Assembly: GCA_039029915.1 (NCBI GenBank)
Contig: JBCCFD010000244.1
Span: forward strand, 1 to 11,426
DNA from: QQUD01 sp039029915
GTDB taxonomy: Bacteria > Chloroflexota > Anaerolineae > Promineifilales > Promineifilaceae
Length of the DNA stretch: 11,426 bases
Direction: 5' to 3'
In this document: one piece after another, positions 1 to 6,361 of the stretch
How positions within the stretch are numbered: the stretch's first letter is position 1
Layout of the letters: each line of letters starts with the position of its first letter
Notes under the pieces: generated by a model
The model's input: the letters and a program-made list of their open reading frames with translations, nothing else
Databases searched by the model: none
What the model was told of the DNA's origin: nothing
Translations under genes and position numbers: made by a program

Positions 1-603
1 ATTTTTACGAATTGCTTTTTTGAGGAAGTTTGAGATGACAGGGTGTGTCTCTGTGGTGTTAGACCCAGTCACGATAAACGCTTCTAAATTTTCCATTTCA
101 GCGATGGAGTTAGACATAGCGCTGGAGCCAATTGAGAGTTGGAGCCCAGTTACTGACCCAGCGTGGCAAAGACGGGCGCAGTGATCCACATTGTTTGTGC
201 CAATTAGGGCGCGGATTAGCTTTTGGAAGACGTAATTGTCTTCATTGGTTGCCTTGGCGCTGGCGTAGCTGGCTATGGCGTCACCGCCGTAATTTTTGGC
301 GATGCGCGAAAGCTCATCGGCCACATAGTCTAAGGCTTCATCCCAAGAGGCTTCCCGCCAAATGGGTTTGGCTGAACGCCCTTCGTGCCGGTTGACCCGA
401 ATGAGTGGCGTTTTTACACGGCCGGGATGCTTGACGTAGTCGGTACCGAAACGACCTTTGACGCAGAGCATGCCGTAATTTGGGGCAGCGTCGAATGGGG
501 CTTCTACCGCATAAATATATTCGTCTTTGACTTTGAGGCTTAGCTGACACCCAACCCCACAGTAGGGGCAAGTGGTGCGTACTTCGCGGTCTGCTGAGAT
601 CAT
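1..603 (-). CDS. fdhA: Formate dehydrogenase catalytic (alpha) subunit, N-terminal part; runs off the window
   Basis: This is the first 201 codons of a molybdopterin oxidoreductase; the rest lies left of position 1. It should oxidise formate to CO2 at a bis-MGD Mo or W centre and pass electrons through one [4Fe-4S] cluster. The cluster ligands are visible as Cys12, Cys15, Cys19 and Cys47, followed by the conserved Lys49. The active-site segment reads CARLCHAGSV, so the metal ligand is Cys146 (codon TGC at 168-166) rather than selenocysteine, next to the conserved His147. The [4Fe-4S] motif begins at residue 12, so there is no fused NuoG-like N-terminal extension as in FdsA-type enzymes; that part is encoded separately at 2363-3067. 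The ATG at 603 has a strong ribosome site, GGAGGA, six bases upstream. The family is certain; the NAD-linked role is inferred from the diaphorase genes nearby. Confidence 0.93.
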   Translation of the reverse strand, partial: MISADREVRTTCPYCGVGCQLSLKVKDEYIYAVEAPFDAAPNYGMLCVKGRFGTDYVKHPGRVKTPLIRVNRHEGRSAKPIWREASWDEALDYVADELSRIAKNYGGDAIASYASAKATNEDNYVFQKLIRALIGTNNVDHCARLCHAGSVTGLQLSIGSSAMSNSIAEMENLEAFIVTGSNTTETHPVISNFLKKAIRKN

Positions 604-710
604 GGGAAATCCTCCGAAACACTGGTAAGGTGATAAGTTTGTATTTGGTAATTAGGGATTATGAGTTTGGGTGATCTCTCTCATCCACTTTTTCTATTAC
701 CTTCCCCTTA

Positions 711-1703
711 TTACTGTTTACCTAGTTCTCTTCGTAATAGCTTTAAATTCTCTTTATGATTTTCAATCTCATGGTTCGTAAGTGCTTCTTGCCAAGGATT
801 GAAAAATTTGGTGTTCGTTATTTTTTCGACTTGCACTCTGCTTTTATTAGCTACTGCCTCTAATTTTAGCAGATTTCTATCATATTTGAGCCACTGAATT
901 TGGGTGAGTTTTGTCACGGCCGTATCAAAAACCGCTTGCTCAAAACCTCGCCTAGCCTGCTGCTCGATGAATTGGCCCAATTTAATCTGTGGGTTCTCGC
1001 CAACTATCGATATGAGTTCCCATTCGACGGGACTTAAATCGGGGGCGACTTCTCGCCAGGCCGCTAAATGAACGTCGTCACGTAGTGCGCCAAAATCCAT
1101 CCGATACTCAATCAATTGTAAAAGTGAGCCAATGTTTGGCGGTGGTTTGAGCCCTTTTTTGTAACGAACAAAAAAGCTCAGGTACTCTTCGGTTACGCCA
1201 CCGTCGATCACTTGCTGTTTAACCTTTTTTAAAGTGGCTAAACAGTTGGCCAAAGTGCTACTTTGGTTTTTGTTGTGACTCGCGATAGCGTCGACGATGA
1301 TTTGCCATCGTAACTGCCTGATTTGGTGACCGGCGCGTGTTATCTGAAAACGGCCGTTTGCCATCATCTCAAGCCAACCCACCCTCGCCCAATCGTTTAA
1401 ATGGGCTTGTATCACCTGTGGGTGGTCAAACGGATCCCGTTTTTGGTAATTCGCCACTGACAAATCAGCTGGGTCGAAGTTCTCAACCACATACACAAAG
1501 TGGAATAGCTTGCCGGGGGCTAAGCCCACCTCTTTGGCTGCCCGGAGCAGGACTTCTCGGTGATTTGCCGGAATTTGCTGAGCGATACGGCCGTGTATCT
1601 CCAAAACAGTTTGCCAATCTTCAGTTGTTAAGTTCAAAATTTTACTCAAACAATCCTCTCTAAGATTGTTAATTTCCCCAATCCCACCCTCGTTTATGGT
1701 CAT
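711..1703 (-). CDS. Unrecognised protein of about 330 residues with possible winged-helix segments
   Basis: I do not recognise this family. The protein is soluble, with no signal peptide or membrane segment. Two parts look like winged-helix folds. One spans roughly residues 35-135, where a helical stretch leads into a HPQVIQAHLNDWARVGWLEM recognition-like helix and a short strand pair (GRFQITRAG). The other is around residues 225-300, starting near LSPVEWELISIV. It may therefore be a DNA-binding or scaffold protein. The ATG at 1703 has no good ribosome site and an in-frame TTG lies just upstream (1706). A TTG at 1649-1647 is preceded by AGAGAGGA and may be the true start, giving about 312 residues. 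It lies between the DIP1984 gene and fdhA on the same strand and reads through the formate dehydrogenase locus. Any role there is unproven. Confidence 0.7.
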   Translation of the reverse strand: MTINEGGIGEINNLREDCLSKILNLTTEDWQTVLEIHGRIAQQIPANHREVLLRAAKEVGLAPGKLFHFVYVVENFDPADLSVANYQKRDPFDHPQVIQAHLNDWARVGWLEMMANGRFQITRAGHQIRQLRWQIIVDAIASHNKNQSSTLANCLATLKKVKQQVIDGGVTEEYLSFFVRYKKGLKPPPNIGSLLQLIEYRMDFGALRDDVHLAAWREVAPDLSPVEWELISIVGENPQIKLGQFIEQQARRGFEQAVFDTAVTKLTQIQWLKYDRNLLKLEAVANKSRVQVEKITNTKFFNPWQEALTNHEIENHKENLKLLRRELGKQ

Positions 1704-1764
1704 CAATCAGCACGTGGTTATAACAGTGACATTACCCTGTACGCTTGTTACAATGAGAAGCATA

Positions 1765-1807
1765 AGGTGTGAAGGGAGTCGAACCCTCAATTGCGGCTTC
1801 TCGCAAT
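1765..1807 (-). other. tRNA 3'-half-like sequence (T-arm plus long-variable-arm-like hairpin)
   Basis: On the minus strand a 6-bp hairpin (ATTGCG at 1807-1802, CGCAAT at 1795-1790) is followed after one base by a T-arm-like element. That element has stem GAGGG (1788-1784), loop TTCGACT (1783-1777) and CCCTT (1776-1772), and then CACACCT (1771-1765) in the place of the acceptor strand. GGTTCGACTCC fits the universal T-arm consensus, and the order matches the 3' half of a class II tRNA. No complementary AGGTGTG is found in the ~130 bases upstream, and no good D-arm or anticodon arm can be drawn, so this is not a working tRNA. It may be a relic of a tRNA or an attachment-site scar. Confidence 0.35.
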
Positions 1808-1838
1808 CTCCAGTCGAGTTTCAGTCGAAGTTTCAGCT

Positions 1839-1855
1839 AGGCCCAAAAAGGGCCT
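1839..1855. repeat. Perfect 6-bp hairpin with A5/T5 loop
   Basis: AGGCCC (1839-1844), five A, then GGGCCT (1850-1855) form a perfect inverted repeat. It lies just downstream of the DIP1984 gene and upstream of the tRNA-like sequence. No T-tract follows it on either strand, so it is not a standard terminator. It sits beside two imperfect copies of CAGTCGA(A)GTTT (1811-1832), so the 1765-1855 interval is a small structured block with no gene. Confidence 0.5.
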
Positions 1856-1901
1856 GTTGAAGTGGGTGTGCTCGCTTCAAATTTCATAAACTACCAACTA
1901 T

Positions 1902-2363
1902 TTATTTTTCAATCAGTTCTGTTGTCCAGTTTAACTCCTGAATTTTAGTGTCTAGCTCTCGATATTGTTTTGCCAAATCATCACTTTGTTTTTGAAGCGC
2001 CTGAATATTAATCGTGCTTACAAACTTAACCTCAGAGCGTGTTTGTCGCTGCTGACTCACGGATGCCGTTTGAATGAGCGTTTGTAAAACACCTCTTTTG
2101 GTGCTGAGTTCATCCCGATCAGCTAAGGCTTCAGCTAATGTTCTGTTCTCATCAAACTGCGTTTGAGAATTGGTATGATTAATGGCCTTGATTAGGCTCG
2201 TCATCGTTTCGAGTGTTCGATCTAGCTCTTGAAGGAGTTCCTCAGGATTTTCAGGTGGCTCATCTCCTTCTTGCACTCGCGAGCTTCTTTGTAGTCTTGA
2301 GCGTAACTGGACGAGATGCTTATTGGCATCAGATCGATTAATTAAAGCTTCGGATAGTTTCAT
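1902..2363 (-). CDS. DIP1984-family (septicolysin-like, DUF6847) coiled-coil protein
   Basis: A 153-residue protein matching the DIP1984 family over its whole length. It has the N-terminal MKLSEALINR-type start, the acidic EGDEPPENPEELLQELD segment (about 37-53), the NRTLAEAL segment near residue 75, and the ending LDTKIQELNWTTEL. Most of it should be two or three long helices forming a coiled coil, with no signal peptide or catalytic motif. The name 'septicolysin' comes from a database label; no toxin activity should be assumed. Its ATG overlaps the stop codon of the iron-sulfur subunit by one base (TAATG at 2365-2361), so the two genes are very probably co-transcribed and translationally coupled. 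Why such a protein is tied to a formate dehydrogenase subunit is unknown. Family assignment is confident; function is open. Confidence 0.88.
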   Translation of the reverse strand: MKLSEALINRSDANKHLVQLRSRLQRSSRVQEGDEPPENPEELLQELDRTLETMTSLIKAINHTNSQTQFDENRTLAEALADRDELSTKRGVLQTLIQTASVSQQRQTRSEVKFVSTINIQALQKQSDDLAKQYRELDTKIQELNWTTELIEK

Positions 2364-3067
2364 TATTTTGCTTTTTTCTTCTTTTTATTCCGCTTCCGGC
2401 GAGTTTGGTCAAAAATTGAATCAGGATCAACGCCCTCTTCAAGTAAGGCTTGCCGTTTGGGTTTAAGTGCCCCGGTTGGGCAAACGCCAACGCACTGACC
2501 GCAGAAGACACAGGTGGTGTCCATCATGCCATCCCCTTGGAAGGTGGCTATCTTGGTGTCAAAGCCGCGTCCTTCAAAGTTGAGGGCAAAGGCAAATTGG
2601 GCATCATCCGCACAAACCTGAACACATCGCCAGCAGTTGATGCACTGGTTGTAATCACGAATGTAAAACGGATTATCGTCGTAAACTGGTGATTCGCGGC
2701 GAATGCCTTCCTCAAAGCGCTCGGTGTCGGCGTCGTATAGGTCTACAAGGTTTAGAATTTCGGGAGATTCATCAAGGTTAACGGTCGAAGATAACATTTC
2801 CAAGATGGTGCGCCGTCCTCGCTGTACCTCTTCGGTATCTGTCTTAACCTCCATGCCGTCCCAGCAGGGCGTCACGCAAGCGGCGGACTGAACGCGCCCG
2901 CCGCTGTCTACTGAGCAAACGCGACAAAGCCCATTGGCTGTCAAATGAGGATGGTAGCAAATAACAGGAATATCGATCCCCACCGCCTTCGCGGCGTCAT
3001 AAATCGTTGTGCCCTCTGATATTGTGACTTCTTGCCCGTCGATAAGGACTGTGACTGTTTTGCTCAT
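2363..3067 (-). CDS. Iron-sulfur electron-transfer subunit of NAD-linked formate dehydrogenase (HoxU / NuoG N-terminal type)
   Basis: This 234-residue subunit should link the FdhA cluster to the diaphorase. An N-terminal plant-ferredoxin-like domain carries a [2Fe-2S] cluster with ligands Cys37, Cys48, Cys51 and Cys64. A C-terminal two-cluster ferredoxin domain carries Cys142/145/148/152 and Cys186/189/192/196, both in the CxxCxxCxxxC pattern. The His-Cys3 [4Fe-4S] motif that HoxU and NuoG normally have between these domains (H-x3-C-x2-C-x5-C) is absent: residues 92-125 contain no His or Cys. The length equals that of HoxU as I recall it. The C-terminus is a lysine/arginine-rich tail (223-234). 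Start at 3067 has AGGAG seven to eight bases upstream. The stop overlaps the next ATG. Partners are inferred to be FdhA and the NuoEF fusion at 4547-6319. Confidence 0.9.
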   Translation of the reverse strand: MSKTVTVLIDGQEVTISEGTTIYDAAKAVGIDIPVICYHPHLTANGLCRVCSVDSGGRVQSAACVTPCWDGMEVKTDTEEVQRGRRTILEMLSSTVNLDESPEILNLVDLYDADTERFEEGIRRESPVYDDNPFYIRDYNQCINCWRCVQVCADDAQFAFALNFEGRGFDTKIATFQGDGMMDTTCVFCGQCVGVCPTGALKPKRQALLEEGVDPDSIFDQTRRKRNKKKKKAK

Positions 3068-3193
3068 ATGAGTCTCCTAGCTGTAGGATTTGGGCTTTTC
3101 AGCATTTTAGCATCTCAGCTTGTCAGCTTATTGGTTAGTAGCTAGTGCGTAGAGTATAGAGGTAGGCATTTGTTGAACATTTCTTGTTTCACT

Positions 3194-3256
3194 GGGATTT
3201 ATCCCGATGCTTTCTCTTTTCTCTTCTCTCTTCTTAATTGGGATAAATCCCGACGC
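3194..3256. repeat. Paired GGGAT-WW-ATCCCGAYGC palindromic repeats around a polypyrimidine tract
   Basis: Two 17-bp units lie here, at 3194-3210 (GGGATTTATCCCGATGC) and at 3240-3256 (GGGATAAATCCCGACGC). Each holds GGGAT and ATCCC arms. The units are direct repeats of each other apart from the central TT/AA and one T/C change, and their 12-bp cores are also reverse complements. The 29 bases between them are almost pure pyrimidine up to about 3235. The second unit touches the fdhD stop codon (TAG at 3258-3256). This could be a dispersed intergenic repeat or a bidirectional structure; there is no clean T-tract terminator. Confidence 0.6.
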
Positions 3257-4032
3257 TAGTTGTTTAAAATCCGTTCCGGATGCGTGTAAATTCGCATACG
3301 ATCTTGACGCAGATAGGCGATGATGGTCATGTTCCAAGCCTCGGCTAGCTTAACGGATAAGCTAGTTGGCGAGGTTCGTGAGCAAACGATTGGGCAGCCC
3401 AGTCGTCGTGCTTTGTTGATCATCTCGCTGCTAATACGGCCGCTACTGAGCATGATGCGGTCTTTTGTATTGACCTCCGTCATTAGCGCTGCGCCGCGCA
3501 GTTTATCAAGACAGTTGTGCCGACCAATGTCCTCAACCTGCAGGAGGATTTCATTGGTGGTGGCTAATACGGCCGTATGTATCCCGCGCGCCTTTTGATA
3601 AAGCTGTGCACCCCGGTGCATTTGCTTCATCAGATGGGCTACTTGTTCTGGGGTAGCGGTTAGATTTGATTCCAACGGTTCGTGCGATTGAGATAAATCA
3701 TCAAAGGTCACGCCACCACCGCAACCTGCCGTAATGATAAATTTTCTTGGTTTTTCAAAGTTCATATCGTGTAGCCACACATCGGCGCAGGTGCCACCTT
3801 TAGAAATGTGAAGCTGACGAATATCTTTAGGCGTTTGGATAATGCCTTCGTTGGCTAAAAATCCAATCGCCATCATGTCTAAGTTGTTTGGCGATGCCAT
3901 AAAAGTGGCTAGCTCTTCGCCATTAACTGAAATACAAACTTGCTCTTCATCAACAATCGCGCCCTCTACATCGATTGCAGTGGGTGATTTACCATTGATC
4001 GTAACGTACTGAATTGGTTTTATGCCGTCCAT
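3256..4032 (-). CDS. fdhD: Formate dehydrogenase accessory sulfurtransferase FdhD
   Basis: FdhD carries sulfur from a cysteine desulfurase to the molybdenum or tungsten bis-MGD cofactor before insertion into formate dehydrogenase, in the cytoplasm. The 258 residues match the family's usual length. Family hallmarks are the N-terminal segment with ISVNGEELATFMASP and MAIGFLANEGII (about 34-65), the middle TAGCGGG motif (101-107), ILLQVEDIGRHNCLDKLRGA further on, and the C-terminal CSRTSPTSLSVKLAEAWN and YTHPERI. Only one cysteine (Cys104) is present where E. coli FdhD has a CxxC pair; this corresponds to the first, essential one, and the second is Gly. It lies between the two diaphorase-type subunits, which supports service to the FdhA encoded downstream. 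The start ATG at 4032 has only a weak ribosome site, because tandem GAGTGTA repeats occupy the upstream gap. Confidence 0.96.
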   Translation of the reverse strand: MDGIKPIQYVTINGKSPTAIDVEGAIVDEEQVCISVNGEELATFMASPNNLDMMAIGFLANEGIIQTPKDIRQLHISKGGTCADVWLHDMNFEKPRKFIITAGCGGGVTFDDLSQSHEPLESNLTATPEQVAHLMKQMHRGAQLYQKARGIHTAVLATTNEILLQVEDIGRHNCLDKLRGAALMTEVNTKDRIMLSSGRISSEMINKARRLGCPIVCSRTSPTSLSVKLAEAWNMTIIAYLRQDRMRIYTHPERILNN

Positions 4033-4040
4033 AGAGTTTT

Positions 4041-4061
4041 GAGTGTAGAGTGTAGAGTGTG
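4041..4061. repeat. Three tandem heptamers GAGTGTA
   Basis: GAGTGTA (4041-4047), GAGTGTA (4048-4054) and GAGTGTG (4055-4061) fill the 32-bp gap between fdhD and the four-helix-bundle gene. They occupy the place where an fdhD ribosome site would be expected. A related degenerate tract lies on the other side of that gene (4504-4552), in the opposite orientation. Confidence 0.7.
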
Positions 4062-4064
4062 GCG

Positions 4065-4421
4065 TTATTGTCGCCGTCTATGATTTAGACTCGTTAGCAT
4101 TGCGGCTATCTCGTCTGCTTCTTCATAATGGGTTACGTACTGATTTTTAGATAATTCGCCGCGCTTACCCATGATGACGAGTAAACTTACAACTTCGTAC
4201 AATGAACCCTTAGCAATTCTGAAAAAGTAAGCTTTTTCTTTTACACCGTCTCTACCACACCCTTCAGCGATATTTGTTGGTACACCCAAAGATGCTCTAC
4301 GTAATTGTTCTCCTAAAGAAAATTGATATCTTTGCGGTAGTTCATCAGCTAAACTAAACATTTCATCCGCAAAATTAACACCTCTTTTCCACACATCCAA
4401 TTTCTCAAATTTAAATGCCAA
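4065..4421 (-). CDS. Four-helix-bundle protein (23S rRNA intervening-sequence protein family, TIGR02436)
   Basis: A 118-residue helical protein. Family features are the start FEKLDVWKRGVNFADEMF, the segment LGEQLRRASLGVPTNIAEG (about 36-54), then GRDGVKEKAYFFRIAKGSLYEV, and a last helix ending in HRRRQ. The family was first seen inside 23S rRNA intervening sequences but is common as orphan genes; its biochemical role is not settled. It begins with TTG at 4421, supported by GGAGG six to seven bases upstream; no ATG fits the family start. It sits within the formate dehydrogenase locus but has no known link to it. It is bordered by degenerate GAGTGTA-like repeats, as if inserted as a cassette. 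Confidence 0.9.
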   Translation of the reverse strand: MAFKFEKLDVWKRGVNFADEMFSLADELPQRYQFSLGEQLRRASLGVPTNIAEGCGRDGVKEKAYFFRIAKGSLYEVVSLLVIMGKRGELSKNQYVTHYEEADEIAAMLTSLNHRRRQ

Positions 4422-4503
4422 TCTTTCCCTCCAAAAAATAGCTTTCTAAAAACGGTTATCCCCAAAATATTCCTAGATCCGCGACAAATCTAATCAAATG
4501 CCC

Positions 4504-4552
4504 CCCTCTACACTTTATCTCTTACCTCTAGCTCTATCTCTCACCTCTAACC
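4504..4552. repeat. Degenerate pyrimidine-rich heptamer tract (GAGGTRAGA-like on minus)
   Basis: The plus strand reads as a run of CTCTA/CTCTC units spaced six to seven bases apart, for example CCTCTACACT, ACCTCTAGCTCT and CACCTCTAACCTC. On the minus strand these are GGTTAGA, GGTGAGA, GGTAAGA and GTGTAGA. The run covers the end of the NuoEF-fusion gene and the gap before the four-helix-bundle gene. It resembles the clean GAGTGTA array at 4041-4061. Confidence 0.45.
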
Positions 4553-6319
4553 TCGTTCGTTAATCTCAACCTCAAGCATGATGCGCTCGCGTTCTTCAAC
4601 CAGGTCGGGCCAAAGCGCAATGGCGCTAACCACAGCTGAAGCGGCGGTTTGGCCAAGGCCACAAAGCGAGGTCTCTGTCATGGTAAATCCGAGATCAAGG
4701 AGGGCTTGTTTGTCAGCAGGCTTTGCGCCGCCGTTGTTGGCAATGCGGTCGAGAATTTCCATTTGGCGCTGACTGCCAAGCTGACAGGGAAAGCATTTGC
4801 CACAGCTTTCGTGAGCAAAGAAGCGGCTGAGTTCGTACATCGGCTGGCGTAAATCGGCCGTTTCATCAAACACCATAATAACACCAGAGCCAAGCGGGAC
4901 ATTTGAGGCGCGTGAGTCTTCATAGGTGAGCGGCGTATTAAGCTTGTCTGGTCCAATAAAAACGCCGGCCGCACCACCCATAAGAACGGCTTGGAGGGAT
5001 TTGTCGTTTGGAACACCGCCGGCCATTTCAATGATTTCTCCAATTTCCATACCGAAAGGTACTTCATAAATACCAGGCCTCTCGATGTGGCCACTTAAGC
5101 AAAATAGCTTTGTGCCTGGAGAATTTTCGGTGCCTAGCGCACGCCAACTGTCGAGGCCTTCATTGAGAACAGCCAGCGCGGCCACCACCGTTTCAACGTT
5201 GTTGACGGAGGTGGGCTGCATAAACAGCCCTTTGACTGTAGGGAACGGTGGCTTAATGCGAGGGAAGCCGCGTTTTCCCTCGATGGCTTCAAATAGAGCG
5301 GTCTCTTCACCACAGATGTAAGCGCCAGCCCCTAAGCGAACTTCAATGTTAAAATTAAACCCGCCTACGCCAAGAATGTTTTTGCCCAGATAACCGGCTC
5401 GGCGGGCTTCTGAGATAGCGTGGCGGAGCCGCTTGGCAGAACGAGGATATTCACCACGCACAAAGATCCAGCCGTTCTCGGCCCCTGTCGCGTAGCCGGC
5501 GATGATGGCCCCTTCGATGACTGAGAACGGATCTTCCTCCATGAGACAGCGGTCTTTAAAGGTGCCAGGTTCTGATTCGTCTGCATTGATAACGACGTGT
5601 TTTTCATTCCCCTCTTCGGGTTGGCCTCGTGTGAAGCGCCATTTACGACCCGTGGGAAACATAGCACCACCGCGGCCAACAATGCCTGAATTTTCAATCA
5701 GTTCAATGACGGCCATCGGCTCCATGGTTACAGCTTTCCGAAGCGCGGCAAAGCCTTCATTGGTTTCATAATCAGCTAGGCTAAACGGGTCAACTTTGCC
5801 AACGCGCTTGAGAAGCCAAAGAGGGGCACCATATGGTTTTGCTTTGGGCTCTGGGTAGCTTCCATTTAAAAAGGCCGGAACATCTTCAGGGGTCAAATCA
5901 CCAGCGGGGCGCTCGCTGTCTAACGCACAGGGTGCTTGTTCACACATGCCTAAGCAGGGGACATGTTCATAGGTGATCGAAAGATCTTCTGCCGTTTCAT
6001 TGTGGTGGAGACCAAGCTGGGCTTCGATAGCCGCCATTACTTCTTTGCCGCCAGAGTGGGAGCAGGCTGAATCTTCACAAATTCGGATAACGCGTCTTGC
6101 AGTAGGCTCGCTGTAAAACATGGTGTAAAACTCGATGACACCGTGAATATCAGCGAGGGGAACACGTAGCGTTTCACCAATGACTTGTTGGGTCTCGCGA
6201 GACAACCAGCCATAGACGTCTTGCGCATCGTGCAGCATGGGGAGAAGCGCATCTCTTCTACGGCCGTTATATTTTTCAATAATCGGTTTAAGCAGAGATA
6301 AATCGGTCCGTGGGTTCAT
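4547..6319 (-). CDS. NuoE-NuoF fusion (HoxF-type) NAD(H)-binding diaphorase subunit of formate dehydrogenase
   Basis: This 590-residue subunit should exchange electrons with NAD+ through FMN. Residues 1-150 are a NuoE-like thioredoxin-fold domain with a [2Fe-2S] site at Cys81, Cys86, Cys122 and Cys126. Residues 165-590 are NuoF-like: GRGGAMFPTGRKW (216-228, nucleotide binding), NADESEPGTFKDR (245-257), GAGAYICGEETAL (330-342, FMN site), and a [4Fe-4S] site at Cys506/509/512 plus Cys553. There is no added C-terminal two-cluster ferredoxin domain such as HydB-type bifurcating subunits carry, so simple NAD reduction is favoured over bifurcation. It is the first gene of the minus-strand locus, and with the HoxU-like subunit it makes a HoxFU-style diaphorase. 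Start ATG at 6319 follows AAGGA about ten bases upstream. Confidence 0.95.
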   Translation of the reverse strand: MNPRTDLSLLKPIIEKYNGRRRDALLPMLHDAQDVYGWLSRETQQVIGETLRVPLADIHGVIEFYTMFYSEPTARRVIRICEDSACSHSGGKEVMAAIEAQLGLHHNETAEDLSITYEHVPCLGMCEQAPCALDSERPAGDLTPEDVPAFLNGSYPEPKAKPYGAPLWLLKRVGKVDPFSLADYETNEGFAALRKAVTMEPMAVIELIENSGIVGRGGAMFPTGRKWRFTRGQPEEGNEKHVVINADESEPGTFKDRCLMEEDPFSVIEGAIIAGYATGAENGWIFVRGEYPRSAKRLRHAISEARRAGYLGKNILGVGGFNFNIEVRLGAGAYICGEETALFEAIEGKRGFPRIKPPFPTVKGLFMQPTSVNNVETVVAALAVLNEGLDSWRALGTENSPGTKLFCLSGHIERPGIYEVPFGMEIGEIIEMAGGVPNDKSLQAVLMGGAAGVFIGPDKLNTPLTYEDSRASNVPLGSGVIMVFDETADLRQPMYELSRFFAHESCGKCFPCQLGSQRQMEILDRIANNGGAKPADKQALLDLGFTMTETSLCGLGQTAASAVVSAIALWPDLVEERERIMLEVEINERG

Positions 6320-6361
6320 ATGGGTGTATTTTCCTTCTCTCTCTGACTTTGATTAAATTCT

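Noticed and set aside
166..168. Selenocysteine at the FdhA active site
   Set aside because: The codon is TGC (Cys), not TGA, and no SECIS-like need arises; the tRNA-like block at 1765-1807 likewise lacks the features of tRNA-Sec, such as a UCA anticodon arm.
3128..3337. Minus-strand open frame of 69 codons
   Set aside because: It runs across the palindromic repeats and the end of fdhD in another frame; low-complexity composition and a much better explanation by fdhD.
4547..6319. Electron-bifurcating subunit (HydB/HylB-like)
   Set aside because: The C-terminal two-[4Fe-4S] ferredoxin domain typical of many bifurcating homologs is missing; the protein ends about 37 residues after the NuoF Cys553.
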